Positions 8,119-15,918 are shown, numbered from the stretch's first letter. The stretch is 55,536 nucleotides of DNA from RI-43 sp033764725 (GCA_033764725.1 JANRIR010000015.1:1-55536), one strand, 5' to 3'. The notes: generated by a model not told the origin, from the letters alone. Numbers and translations: made by a program.

Positions 8119-8228
8119 GCGCGCCGCCGTCACCGAATCGGTCTGCCCCAACCCTCATCCTCCCGTAAGCGAAGGGGCTTGGGAACGGCCGTTTCGCCGC
8201 CGCCGTGTTCAAGAGGTCTTCAACAGCG

Positions 8229-8243
8229 TTGATTTGGCGTTAA
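8229..8243. promoter_or_regulatory. Possible degenerate CtrA box upstream of divL
   Basis: TTGA-N7-TTAA matches the CtrA consensus TTAA-N7-TTAA at seven of eight positions with exact spacing. It overlaps the stop codon of the TonB-like gene and lies about 120 bases upstream of the divL start. One short degenerate site is weak evidence. Confidence 0.2.
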
Positions 8244-8917
8244 GCGGCGCGGCGCAGCCGGTCCATGGCGCTGCGGGCCGCAGAAAAGGCGGGCCGCAAG
8301 GGCTGGGCGTGGGCGCCTTGGTCGGTCAAGGCGGCGGCGCCGGCGATGCGGAAGACGAAAGTGAGACGGTGCGGCGCGCCCATGCGCGGTTTGACTCCGC
8401 GCTTGGGGACGAAGCGACCCTGGTCGAGCGCCGCGGCGGCGGCGCGGTAGAAATCATCGTTGGGCCAAGCCTGCAGGCAATGCAGATGACGCGCCCGACC
8501 GTCCGAGCCGATTTCGAAGGCGATCTCCGCCATGCCCTCGACGCCAAGCCGACGGGCGAGCTTGGGATAGCGCACGCGCAGCGGCTCCAGGAGGCGCCAA
8601 TCGCGCGGCGCGTCCTCGCTCTCGCCGCCGCGCCAAACGAGGCAGCATGCAGCCTCAGGCAGCCCGCGCGCACGCGCGGCGCGCACACGCCGTTCCGCGC
8701 GCCAGGCCTGTGTGCGCCCGGCGAAGGCATGCGCGCCCAACACGACCGCAAGCACCGCGGCGCCCGAGATCAGCAAGGCGAGCCCAGCCGAGGCGCCGTG
8801 CGCGCGCAATGCCGTCGTCACGCCGACCTGCGCCGCGACGACGAACGTGAACAATCCGACATAAAACGCGGCGCGCAGCGTGACGTTCGACACCGCGCGC
8901 GTGGCCTGCACCAGCAT
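8240..8917 (-). CDS. Membrane protein with TonB C-terminal-like domain
   Basis: This 225-residue protein has two hydrophobic helices near the N terminus (about residues 14-36 and 45-66), then a basic linker. A domain resembling the TonB C-terminal fold follows: RYPKLARRLGVEGMAEIAFEIGSDGRARHLHCL, then FYRAAAAALDQGRFVPKRG. The YP-x-x-A-x-x-x-G-x-x-G-x-V/A-x-x-x-F-x-I-x-x-x-G motif is the usual TonB signature. Classical TonB has one anchor and a long Pro-rich spanner, both absent here, so energy transduction to outer-membrane receptors is uncertain. It is transcribed in the same direction as divL, which starts about 130 bases downstream. Confidence 0.65.
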   Translation of the reverse strand: MLVQATRAVSNVTLRAAFYVGLFTFVVAAQVGVTTALRAHGASAGLALLISGAAVLAVVLGAHAFAGRTQAWRAERRVRAARARGLPEAACCLVWRGGESEDAPRDWRLLEPLRVRYPKLARRLGVEGMAEIAFEIGSDGRARHLHCLQAWPNDDFYRAAAAALDQGRFVPKRGVKPRMGAPHRLTFVFRIAGAAALTDQGAHAQPLRPAFSAARSAMDRLRRAA

Positions 8918-9018
8918 GCTCAGCGGGCTCCGACTTCCCCCGCGCGAAGCCTAACGCGACGCAGGCGAACGCGGCAATGCGGCGGCGCCGGAACTTGTGG
9001 ATTGCGCGGCGCAGACCG

Positions 9019-10425
9019 TCAGTAGCGATAATGATCGGGCTTGAACGGCCCTTGCGCAGGCACGCCGATATAATCCGCCTGGTCGGCGCGCAATTGCGTC
9101 AAGCGCGCGCCGAGCTTGGCGAGGTGCAGCATCGCAACCTTCTCGTCGAGATGCTTCGGCAGCGTGTAGACCTTCTTTTCGTACGCGGCGTTGTTGGTCC
9201 ACAATTCGATCTGCGCCAGCGTCTGGTTGGTGAAGCTCGCGCTCATGACGAAGCTCGGATGGCCGGTGGCGTTGCCGAGATTCACCAGCCGCCCTTCGCT
9301 TAGCACAATGATTTTCTTGCCGTCGGGAAACTCGACGTGATGGACCTGATCCTTGATCTTGTCCCATTTGAAATTGCGCAAGCCGCCGATCTGAATTTCG
9401 CTGTCGAAGTGGCCGATATTGCACACGATGGCGTTGTTCTTCATCGCGCGCATGTGGTCGACGGTGATGACGTCCTTGTTGCCGGTGGCGGTGACGAAAA
9501 TGTCGGCCGTCGGCGCGACGTCCTCCATCGTCAACACTTCATAGCCTTCCATCGCCGCCTGCAGCGCGCAGATCGGATCGATCTCGGTGACGATCACGCG
9601 CGCGCCGCCATTGCGCAGGCTGGCCGCAGAGCCCTTGCCGACATCGCCATAGCCGGCGACGACCGCAACCTTGCCGGCGAGCATCACATCGGTGCCGCGG
9701 CGGATAGCGTCGACGAGGCTTTCGCGGCAGCCATAGAGATTGTCGAACTTTGACTTGGTGACGCTGTCATTGACGTTGATCGCCGGGAACGGCAGCTCGC
9801 CGCGCGCCGCCATCTGATACAGGCGATGCACGCCGGTCGTGGTTTCCTCCGACACGCCTTTGATCGCGTCGCGGATGGCGGAATAGAAGCCCGGCTTCTC
9901 TTTCAAATAGCGCCCCATCACGGCGTAGAGCGCTTCTTCCTCTTCGTTCTGCGGATTGGAAATTACCGACGGATCCTTCTCGGCCTTCGGGCCGAGCACG
10001 CACAGCAGCGTCGCGTCGCCGCCATCGTCGAGGATCAGATTGGGGTAACCGCCATCCGACCATTGGAAGATGCGGTGCGTGTATTCCCAATACTCGATGA
10101 GGTTCTCGCCCTTGTAGGCGAACACCGGCGTGCCGACCGCCGCGATCGCAGCCGCCGCGTGATCCTGCGTCGAGAAGATGTTGCACGAGGCCCAGCGCAC
10201 GTCGGCGCCGAGCGCCTGCAGCGTTTCGATCAGCACCGCGGTTTGGATCGTCATGTGCAGCGAGCCGGCGATGCGCGCGCCCTTCAGCGGCTGGGCGGGG
10301 CCGTATTCGGCGCGCACCGCCATCAGGCCGGGCATCTCCGTCTCGGCGATGGCGATCTCCTTGCGGCCGAACTCCGCCAGCGCGAGGTCCTTGACGACGA
10401 AATCATGCGCAGCGCTGTCGGCCAT
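9019..10425 (-). CDS. ahcY: Adenosylhomocysteinase (S-adenosylhomocysteine hydrolase)
   Basis: This 468-residue, NAD-dependent enzyme hydrolyses S-adenosylhomocysteine to adenosine and homocysteine in the methylation cycle. Family marks include the N-terminal EMPGLMAVR and GSLHMTIQTAVLIETL, WASCNIFSTQDHAAAAIA, the substrate-site NVNDSVTKSKFDNLYGCRESL, the NAD-binding VAGYGDVGKGSA, VTATGNKDVI, NIGHFDSEIQ, and the C-terminal KPDHYRY that completes the neighbouring NAD site. The length is normal for the long bacterial form. A perfect palindrome lies about 76 bases before the start (see 10501-10522) and is the likely control site. Confidence 0.98.
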   Translation of the reverse strand: MADSAAHDFVVKDLALAEFGRKEIAIAETEMPGLMAVRAEYGPAQPLKGARIAGSLHMTIQTAVLIETLQALGADVRWASCNIFSTQDHAAAAIAAVGTPVFAYKGENLIEYWEYTHRIFQWSDGGYPNLILDDGGDATLLCVLGPKAEKDPSVISNPQNEEEEALYAVMGRYLKEKPGFYSAIRDAIKGVSEETTTGVHRLYQMAARGELPFPAINVNDSVTKSKFDNLYGCRESLVDAIRRGTDVMLAGKVAVVAGYGDVGKGSAASLRNGGARVIVTEIDPICALQAAMEGYEVLTMEDVAPTADIFVTATGNKDVITVDHMRAMKNNAIVCNIGHFDSEIQIGGLRNFKWDKIKDQVHHVEFPDGKKIIVLSEGRLVNLGNATGHPSFVMSASFTNQTLAQIELWTNNAAYEKKVYTLPKHLDEKVAMLHLAKLGARLTQLRADQADYIGVPAQGPFKPDHYRY

Positions 10426-10500
10426 GGCGCGGTCTCCAGAATGTATGAGGGATCGATGCTGGGCGCGGCCATAGCAGGCGGCGGCGGTGGAGGCAATAAA

Positions 10501-10522
10501 GATATAAAGATGTCTTTATATC
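10501..10522. promoter_or_regulatory. Palindromic operator upstream of ahcY (SahR-like site)
   Basis: GATATAAAGA-TG-TCTTTATATC is a perfect 10+10 palindrome in an otherwise GC-rich stretch, between the SemiSWEET stop and ahcY. From memory, ATAAAGA-type palindromes before ahcY and methionine-cycle genes are reported targets of the ArsR-family repressor SahR, which responds to S-adenosylhomocysteine. No such regulator gene is in this window. The AT-rich arms could also supply the -10 region. Confidence 0.65.
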
Positions 10523-10533
10523 AGAAGCGGCCA

Positions 10534-10800
10534 TCACCGCCCGCTGAGGCGCAGCTTCAGGACGATCACCGCGCCCGCCAGGCCCGCGGCGATCAGGTTC
10601 CACAGGATGATCGCCGGCGACCCGCGCATAAGGCCGTAGCCGAACCAGAGCAGCGCGCCGGCGAACACCATCCCAAAGGTGACGAGCGAGACGTCCTCCG
10701 CGCTCTTGTCGCGCAGGATTTTCAGCGCCTGCGGCGCGAACGCGAAGGAGCCGACTGCGCCCGCGACAAGGCCAAGCGCCTCCGCCCCGTCAATGACCAT
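10534..10800 (-). CDS. SemiSWEET-family small sugar transporter
   Basis: This 88-residue membrane protein has three helices and the PQ motif SFAFAPQALKILRDKSAEDVSL in the first, followed by GMVFAGALLWFGYGL and a third helix (IILWNLIAAGLAGAVIVLKL). This is the single three-helix bundle of bacterial SemiSWEETs (MtN3/PQ-loop), which dimerise to carry sugars passively. The conserved Asn of the third helix is present in LWNL. It lies 12 bases downstream of the HPr gene in the same orientation, so it may share the PTS-related transcript. The substrate cannot be told. Confidence 0.85.
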   Translation of the reverse strand: MVIDGAEALGLVAGAVGSFAFAPQALKILRDKSAEDVSLVTFGMVFAGALLWFGYGLMRGSPAIILWNLIAAGLAGAVIVLKLRLSGR

Positions 10801-10812
10801 GTCGTGCAGCCC

Positions 10813-11085
10813 TCATTCGCCCTCGCGGAACCGGTCCGCCACCAGACGCGCCAGCGCGTCGAGCGCCGCCTCCGCATCCGCCCCTTCGGCGATCACTTCG
10901 ATTTCGGTCCCCATGCCGGCCCCGAGCATCATCAGGTCCATGAGCGAGCGGGCGTTGGCCTCGTCATCGTCGAGCCGCACGGTGATCTCGCTCTCGAAGG
11001 TGAGCGCGAGTTCGGCGAATTTGCGCGATGCGCGCGCATGCAGCCCTTTGGTGTTGACGATCTCCATGCGCCGCACGGCCCGCAT
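10813..11085 (-). CDS. ptsH: Phosphocarrier protein HPr
   Basis: This 90-residue protein has the active-site motif GLHARAS with the phosphorylated histidine at residue 16, and the regulatory-serine motif ARSLMDLMMLGA with the serine at 47, spaced as in true HPr. The last part, GTEIEVIAEGADAEAALDALARLV, matches the family. In alphaproteobacteria HPr usually works with PtsP and EIIA-type regulators rather than in sugar import. A start at residue 7 is possible, but it would make the protein unusually short. It lies 4 bases downstream of the EIIA gene. Confidence 0.92.
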   Translation of the reverse strand: MRAVRRMEIVNTKGLHARASRKFAELALTFESEITVRLDDDEANARSLMDLMMLGAGMGTEIEVIAEGADAEAALDALARLVADRFREGE

Positions 11086-11089
11086 CGGG

Positions 11090-11494
11090 TCAGGCGCCGC
11101 CGTCGAGTTCGGCCGACGCGATGCGAATGTAGTGGCGCCCGGCTTCCTGCGCCTTGGCGGCGGCCTCCTGCAGCGTGGCGCGGCCGCGGATCTCGCCGAG
11201 CTTGATCAGCATCGGCAGGTTCACCCCGGCGATCACTTCCAGGCCGCCTTGGCTCAGCACCGAAATCGCGAGGTTCGAGGGCGTGCCGCCGAACATGTCG
11301 GTGAGCACGATGACGCCGGATCCGTCATCGACCAAGCGCACGGCTTCGATGATGTCGGCGCGGCGCGCCTCCATGTCGTCGTCGGGCCCGATCGGGACCG
11401 CCCGCATCTGGCTTTGCGGGCCGAGCACGTGCTCGGCGGCCGCAACGAACTCATCCGCCAGATGGCCGTGCGATACGACCACGACGCCAATCAT
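11090..11494 (-). CDS. PTS EIIA component, mannose-family (regulatory EIIA)
   Basis: This 134-residue protein of the EIIA-Man type begins MIGVVVVSHGHLADEF, with the predicted phospho-histidine at residue 9. It continues with VIVLTDMFGGTPSNLAI and VIAGVNLPMLIKL, all typical. In alphaproteobacteria this stand-alone EIIA lies between chvG/hprK and HPr and is thought to be regulatory, since no mannose permease genes accompany it. The ATG has GGGAGAG upstream. Upstream there is only a 118-base gap to chvG, leaving no room for the hprK gene normally found there. Confidence 0.9.
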   Translation of the reverse strand: MIGVVVVSHGHLADEFVAAAEHVLGPQSQMRAVPIGPDDDMEARRADIIEAVRLVDDGSGVIVLTDMFGGTPSNLAISVLSQGGLEVIAGVNLPMLIKLGEIRGRATLQEAAAKAQEAGRHYIRIASAELDGGA

Positions 11495-11612
11495 GCGATG
11501 CTCTCCCGGGCCCGCGCCCACCGCCGCCGAGCGCAGGGCCGGCGCGACGGGTGCGCATGTTTGACGCGTTCTCGCAGCCGCGAAAAGGGGGCGGCGCAGA
11601 TGCCGCAGGCGG

Positions 11613-13268
11613 TCACGGGCGCATCCCGCCGGCCAACGGCAGCTCGACGGTCAAAGCCGCGCCGCCCCGCGGGCGGTTCTCGGCCCAGATCCGCCCGTGA
11701 TGGGCGGCGACGATCTGGCGCGCGATCGACAGGCCGAGCCCGGAATTGCCGCCGAAGGCCGCGCCTTTGGGCCGGTCGGTGTAGAAGCGCTCGAAAATCG
11801 TTTCGAGATTGTCAGGCGGAATGCCGGGGCCGTCATCCGCCACCACCGCGCGCACCACGCCGCCGTCGCGCCGGCGCTGCACCTCCACCGAAATCGAGAC
11901 GACGCCGTCGGGCGGGCTGAACGAGCGGGCGTTGTCGATCAGGTTGCGAAACACCTGGCCGAGCGGCCCTTCTTGGCCCAGCGTGATCGCATCGGCTGGG
12001 CGCGGGCCGGCGAACTGCACCCGCGCGGCCGCTCCCGGCTTGCCGGCGGCGGCGTAGGACTCGCACAGGCTCGCCAGCAGCCGGCCGATATCGACAGGAT
12101 CGAGCTCGCCGCGCGCGGTTTCAGCCTCCATGCGGCTGGCGCGCGCGATGTCGGTGATGAGGCGGTCGAGCCGATTCACATCGCCGGCGGCGATGGCCAG
12201 AAGGCGCGCCTGCTGCTGCGGATCGCTGATGGCGCGTGCGGTGTCGAGCGCCGAGCGGATCGACGCCAGCGGGTTCTTGATCTCGTGGCTGACGTCGGCG
12301 GCGAAGCGCTCATTGGCGTCGATGCGATCGGCGAGCGCGTTGGTCATCGCTTCGAGCGCATTGGCGAGATCGCCGATCTCGTCCTTGTGTTTGCGGATGT
12401 CGGGCAGATCGAGGCGCGTCGCGCCGGTGAGGCGCAGGCGGTCCGCCGCTTGCGCGAGACGCCGCAAGGGCTGCGCGATGACCAGCGCCAACAGGATCGA
12501 AGACAGCGCGATCACGGCGAACGCAGCCAGCACGATCGGGCCCACGGCGCGGCGCTCATTGGCGAGAATGCGTTCGGCGTCGGCGCTTTCAATGACGACG
12601 ATGCCGATCACCGCCTGCACGCGGCGGATCGGAATGGTGACGGACACGACGCGCTCGCCCTGCGCGTTGATGCGCTGCCCGGTGGTGACTTCGCCCAACA
12701 GCGCGCGGCGGCGTCCCTCCTCCATCGACGTGGTGGGGCGCCAGGGCGTGAAGCGCCAAGAGTCGGCCGAACGCTCGGGCGCTTCGCTGTCGGTCTCGTC
12801 GCCGCGCGCGGCGCCGCTGCGCGGCGGCGGCAGCGGGCGTTCATCGACCTTGCCGTAAAGAACATCGGTGTCGGCGACGACGCTGCCGTCCGGCTGCAGA
12901 ATACGCACGCGCAAATCGGCGCGCGGCTCGGACGCCACGCGCTCGGGCGGCAACAGCCGCAAGAGCACGGCGCGCGCGGTCGGCTCGTCCATGCGCGGCG
13001 TAGGATCGCCGGCGACGGTGGCGGTTTCGATCAGCACATTGGTGATGAGGTCGCCCTGTAGGCGCAGCGAGCGGATCTGTGCGTCGATCAAGCCGGAACG
13101 CACCTCGGTGAGCGCGAGCACGCCGATCGCGAGGATGCAAAAGCCGACGAAATTCCAGCCGAAGATGGCGCGCGCGATGCGCGAGGCGAACAGGCCCCGC
13201 ACCGATTTGCTGTCGCGTTGCGCCGCGCGTCCCGGCTCAGGCTTCGTTATAGCGGTACCCGACGCCAT
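11613..13268 (-). CDS. chvG: Sensor histidine kinase ChvG (stimulus-sensing)
   Basis: After a short basic N terminus there is a first membrane helix (IFGWNFVGFCILAIGVLALTE-like), a periplasmic sensor of about 190 residues, and a second helix (IVLAAFAVIALSSILLALVI). HAMP, DHp and HATPase domains follow. The H-box is FAADVSHEIKNPLASIRSALD (histidine near residue 328); the N-box is FRNLIDNARSFS; the G-boxes are VADDGPGIPPD and GNSGLGLSIA. The long periplasmic region and the chvI neighbour identify the ChvG/ExoS type, which responds to acid or envelope stress. The start at 13268 overlaps the end of chvI by 32 bases. It lacks a strong ribosome-binding site, and GTG at 13202 is an alternative. Confidence 0.9.
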   Translation of the reverse strand: MASGTAITKPEPGRAAQRDSKSVRGLFASRIARAIFGWNFVGFCILAIGVLALTEVRSGLIDAQIRSLRLQGDLITNVLIETATVAGDPTPRMDEPTARAVLLRLLPPERVASEPRADLRVRILQPDGSVVADTDVLYGKVDERPLPPPRSGAARGDETDSEAPERSADSWRFTPWRPTTSMEEGRRRALLGEVTTGQRINAQGERVVSVTIPIRRVQAVIGIVVIESADAERILANERRAVGPIVLAAFAVIALSSILLALVIAQPLRRLAQAADRLRLTGATRLDLPDIRKHKDEIGDLANALEAMTNALADRIDANERFAADVSHEIKNPLASIRSALDTARAISDPQQQARLLAIAAGDVNRLDRLITDIARASRMEAETARGELDPVDIGRLLASLCESYAAAGKPGAAARVQFAGPRPADAITLGQEGPLGQVFRNLIDNARSFSPPDGVVSISVEVQRRRDGGVVRAVVADDGPGIPPDNLETIFERFYTDRPKGAAFGGNSGLGLSIARQIVAAHHGRIWAENRPRGGAALTVELPLAGGMRP

Positions 13269-13935
13269 AGAGCGTTTCGATGGCGTCGAAGGTGGAGTCG
13301 ACGTCTCGGAACTTCTTGCGGAGGCGCTTGATGTGGCTGTCGATGGTTCGGTCGTCGACATAGACCTGATCGTCATAGGCCGCGTCCATCAGATTGTCGC
13401 GGCTCTTCACATAGCCGGGGCGCTGCGCGAGCGCCTGGAGGATGAGGAATTCAGTCACCGTCAGCCGCACCGGATCGCCCTTCCAGGTGCAGGCGTGACG
13501 GTTGGGATCGAGCGTGAGCTGTCCACGCACGATCGGCTTCTTGTCGCCCTCGCCCGTGGCGCCCGGCGCGCCGACGCGCGAGCGGCGCAGGATCGCCTTG
13601 ATGCGTTCGTTCACCAGGCGCGGCGAGAACGGCTTGGTGATGTAATCGTCTGCGCCGACATTGAAGCCGACGACCTCGTCCATCTCCTCGTCCTTCGAGG
13701 TGAGGAAGATGACGGGCAAATTGGACGTCTGGCGCAGGCGGCGCAGCACCTCGATGCCGTCCATGCGCGGCATCTTGATGTCGAGCACGGCGATGTCGGG
13801 CGGGTTCTCGACCAGCGCCGACAAGGCCGTGGCCCCGTCGTGATAGCCGCGCACCGTATAGCCCTCGGCCTCGAGGAATATTTTCAGGGACGCGAGAATG
13901 TTTTCGTCGTCATCGACAAGGGCGATCGTGGGCAT
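13237..13935 (-). CDS. chvI: Response regulator ChvI (OmpR family)
   Basis: This 232-residue protein has a receiver domain with the acidic pocket DDDE near residues 8-11, the phospho-acceptor D52 in VLDIKMPRMDG, and a conserved threonine and lysine (FLTSKDEEM, YITKPFSP). It is joined to a winged-helix domain ending SHIKRLRKKFRDVD...IETLYGVGYRYNE. This matches ChvI, the partner of ChvG, which in relatives controls envelope, acid-response and surface-polysaccharide genes. The ATG is preceded by AGATAGG. It is the first gene of the chvI-chvG run; EIIA, HPr and SemiSWEET follow and may be partly co-transcribed. Confidence 0.94.
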   Translation of the reverse strand: MPTIALVDDDENILASLKIFLEAEGYTVRGYHDGATALSALVENPPDIAVLDIKMPRMDGIEVLRRLRQTSNLPVIFLTSKDEEMDEVVGFNVGADDYITKPFSPRLVNERIKAILRRSRVGAPGATGEGDKKPIVRGQLTLDPNRHACTWKGDPVRLTVTEFLILQALAQRPGYVKSRDNLMDAAYDDQVYVDDRTIDSHIKRLRKKFRDVDSTFDAIETLYGVGYRYNEA

Positions 13936-14036
13936 GGGGCCTATCTGTTCTGACGCCGTTCGGCGAACCAGCGATCCTTATAGCCGGCTCTCGCGCGCAC
14001 GAGAAATCCGCCCCGCCGCGCCCCTCTCCTAAATCT

Positions 14037-14064
14037 CCCTCTCCCTCCGACAGGAGGGAGAGGG
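14037..14064. repeat. GC-rich hairpin repeat between chvI and the lipoprotein gene
   Basis: Perfect 12-base arms CCCTCTCCCTCC and GGAGGGAGAGGG flank a GACA loop and are followed by TTGGGGTGAGGG. This is a second common type of alphaproteobacterial intergenic palindrome. It lies upstream of chvI and downstream of nothing on the plus strand, so a role as terminator is doubtful. Confidence 0.6.
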
Positions 14065-14105
14065 TTGGGGTGAGGGTGGAGCGTCACCGCGTGAACGAGA
14101 CCGCC

Positions 14106-14645
14106 TCACCCGGCCGCCGGCGCCGGCCGCACTACGCGCGGGCCAAGATTCGCCTGCACTTCACGCGCATCGAACGCGTTGGCGTTGTCGGCCGGCTTCG
14201 GCCCCCGCGCCATCGTGATTTCAGCTGACGCCTCGTATTGCGTGACTTCCCGGTAATCGACGGGATCCCAGAACGGGTCGTACCACGAGCGCCAGCCCCA
14301 GCGCGGCGAATAATACCAATAGTCGAAATGCGAGAGGCGCGGGCTGCCCGTCGCGCGCAAGGAAGAGCGCGATTCGGTGTCGCGGTCGGCGATGATGAAA
14401 TGGTCGTAGCCGCGCTCGACCGTGAGCTCGGCGGCGCGGAACAGGAGATAATTCTCAACCGTTTCGCGAGGCGTCAGCGTGTTGCCGCGGAACGCGACGC
14501 GCACGCGGTTCTGCTCGATCTGTTGCTCGGAGAAGCCGTAGGCGCTTTGCGTCGCGCGCGGTTGATAGGGCGTGGCCGTGGCGCACGCCGCCAACACGCA
14601 GGCCGCGGCGAGCGCCGCCAGGGCCTTGACCGGAACTTTCCTCAT
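14106..14645 (-). CDS. CC0125/CC1285-family lipoprotein
   Basis: This 179-residue protein has a lipoprotein signal (MRKVPVKALAALAAACVLAAC, lipobox LAAC with the cysteine at residue 21). The mature part starts TATPYQPR and contains YGFSEQQIEQNRVRVAFRGNTLTPRETVENYLLFRAAELTVERGYDHFII. This block is typical of the Caulobacter CC0125/CC1285 family. The centre is aromatic-rich (FDYWYYSPRWGWRSWYDPFWDP). The function is unknown; it should be attached to the inner or outer membrane. The neighbouring usg gene ends about 107 bases upstream and runs in the same direction. Confidence 0.85.
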   Translation of the reverse strand: MRKVPVKALAALAAACVLAACATATPYQPRATQSAYGFSEQQIEQNRVRVAFRGNTLTPRETVENYLLFRAAELTVERGYDHFIIADRDTESRSSLRATGSPRLSHFDYWYYSPRWGWRSWYDPFWDPVDYREVTQYEASAEITMARGPKPADNANAFDAREVQANLGPRVVRPAPAAG

Positions 14646-14752
14646 CGGCGGACCTCTTCAGACGCCCTCGCCCGCCGAATATGGACCGGTCACGGCGAAA
14701 TTGCGACACCGCCGCGCCCGCCTCGCGATGAGGTGATCAGCCGTCCCCGGCC

Positions 14753-15028
14753 CTAATGGTGCAGCATCGCGTCCACATGGCGAACCGGCGCCGGGGCCAG
14801 GAGCTCGCCGGCGCCCACGCGCACGGAGTGGATCACGGCGTCGATCTCGGCGCGCCAGAAATCCAGGAATTGGCGGATGCGCGGATAGGACGGCGCAAGG
14901 TCGAGCGTCTGCCACATGAAGCTCTGAATGAGCTTTGGGTGGTCGGGGATGTAGTAGAGCACCTCCGCCGTCGTCAGGCGCCATCCGCGCAGGCGCAGCT
15001 CGAGCTCGGTCGCGTTCTCATCGTGCAT
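14753..15028 (-). CDS. usg: Usg family protein
   Basis: This 91-residue cytosolic protein has LRLRGWRLTTAEVLYYIPDHPKLIQSFMWQTLDLAPSYPRIRQFLDFWRAEIDAVIHSVRV, a very close match to the small Usg family often found near trp genes in alphaproteobacteria. The function has not been established. The start at 15028 is supported by AGGAGGGG upstream. No tryptophan genes are nearby here. A pair of GCTGCTAG direct repeats lies about 90 bases upstream (15116-15146). Confidence 0.88.
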   Translation of the reverse strand: MHDENATELELRLRGWRLTTAEVLYYIPDHPKLIQSFMWQTLDLAPSYPRIRQFLDFWRAEIDAVIHSVRVGAGELLAPAPVRHVDAMLHH

Positions 15029-15115
15029 CGGCCTTATCCCCTCCTGTCCTTGCGACGGGCGTCGCGCAGGACTAGAAGGCTGCCGAACGATTTCTAAACA
15101 AGTCAATATTGCGCT

Positions 15116-15146
15116 GCTGCTAGCATTGACGATGCATTGCTGCTAG
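15116..15146. promoter_or_regulatory. GCTGCTAG direct repeats (possible operator)
   Basis: GCTGCTAG occurs at 15116-15123 and again at 15139-15146, exactly 23 bases (about two helical turns) apart, with CATTG repeated between them. On the minus strand it is followed by TTGACT, a possible -35 for usg. The regulator is unknown. Confidence 0.3.
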
Positions 15147-15265
15147 TTTCTGACGAATGCGCATGAAGTCGTTGCGCAACAAGACTTTCACATCACATCG
15201 CAGCGGAACAGGCAGATCGGCCTATGCTTGGGCGCCCAAGCTTTGCGCAGTCGCCGCCGCGCGGA

Positions 15266-15667
15266 TCAGCGGCGGAAGAAGTCGACGATCCGCTTCATGT
15301 CGGCGCGCAGGCGCAGGATCGCCCGCGCCAGCCGCTCGCGCCATCCGCCGCGCGCCGCGTCGCCTTCGGCCGCCTCGAGCGCGCGCGCCTGCTCCAGGCG
15401 CAGGGCCGCATAGCCGCACGCCGCCCAGCCGACGAGCAGCGGCGGCCCGCCGAGGATCGCCGCGGGCGCCGCGTCCGCCTCGGCCGTCAGCGCATAGAGC
15501 GCCAGCCCGCAGCTCGCCGCGAACCCCGCTACGAGCAGGATCGCGCCGACCGTGAGCGCGAAGCGCGCCTCGGCGCGCAAAAACGCGACGGTCTCTTCCG
15601 GCGGGGGGCTGGAGATCTGCGCCATGGCCGGGCGGATGCGAAATCCGGGCCGATCGCCGTTCATCAT
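15266..15667 (-). CDS. Small two-helix membrane protein of unknown function
   Basis: This protein is about 133 residues if it starts at 15667 (MMNGDRPGF...) or 119 if it starts at 15625 (MAQISSPPP). Two hydrophobic segments follow (FALTVGAILLVAGFAASCGLALYAL and a weaker PAAILGGPPLLVGWAACGYAALRL). A basic amphipathic tail, WRERLARAILRLRADMKRIVDFFRR, comes last. I do not recognise a family; the layout is like small inner-membrane phage-shock or holin-like proteins, but no motif supports that. A strong hairpin lies just upstream (15673-15703). Neither start has a clear ribosome-binding site. Confidence 0.5.
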   Translation of the reverse strand: MMNGDRPGFRIRPAMAQISSPPPEETVAFLRAEARFALTVGAILLVAGFAASCGLALYALTAEADAAPAAILGGPPLLVGWAACGYAALRLEQARALEAAEGDAARGGWRERLARAILRLRADMKRIVDFFRR

Positions 15668-15672
15668 GAACA

Positions 15673-15703
15673 GGCGGCGCGAAGGGGTGACCTTCGCGCC
15701 GCC
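15673..15703. repeat. Perfect 13-bp hairpin before the membrane-protein gene
   Basis: Arms GGCGGCGCGAAGG (15673-15685) and CCTTCGCGCCGCC (15691-15703) pair perfectly around a five-base loop. There is no T-run on either side, so it is not a clear terminator. It would form in the 5' leader of the minus-strand gene and could mask its start. Confidence 0.5.
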
Positions 15704-15918
15704 CTCCCCGCCGCCTTGGGTGTGGGGGGCGGTCTTGCGCAGCGCGCGATGCCGAACGGCGACGCGCCACGCAGACGGCGGGAAGCGGGTTGCGGCGCGG
15801 GAGCCGCGATGGCTGTGCTTTCCGTCATCCGTTGTAGGAGCGGTCTGCCCTGACGGCTGTGACACGCGTCACCACGCGCGAGCGCACTGAGCGGAGCCGA
15901 ATTGCCGCCGGTTTATGG

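Noticed and set aside
8150..8190. Third copy-type palindrome before divL
   Set aside because: Only a partial match to the GGGTTGAGGG-type repeat; no complete inverted repeat could be drawn.
10426..10533. SAH or SAM riboswitch before ahcY
   Set aside because: The leader lacks the conserved cores of these riboswitches as I know them; the only clear feature is the DNA palindrome.
15157..15555. 132-residue plus-strand frame
   Set aside because: Antisense to a minus-strand frame with clear membrane helices; its product is Arg/Pro-rich without domains.
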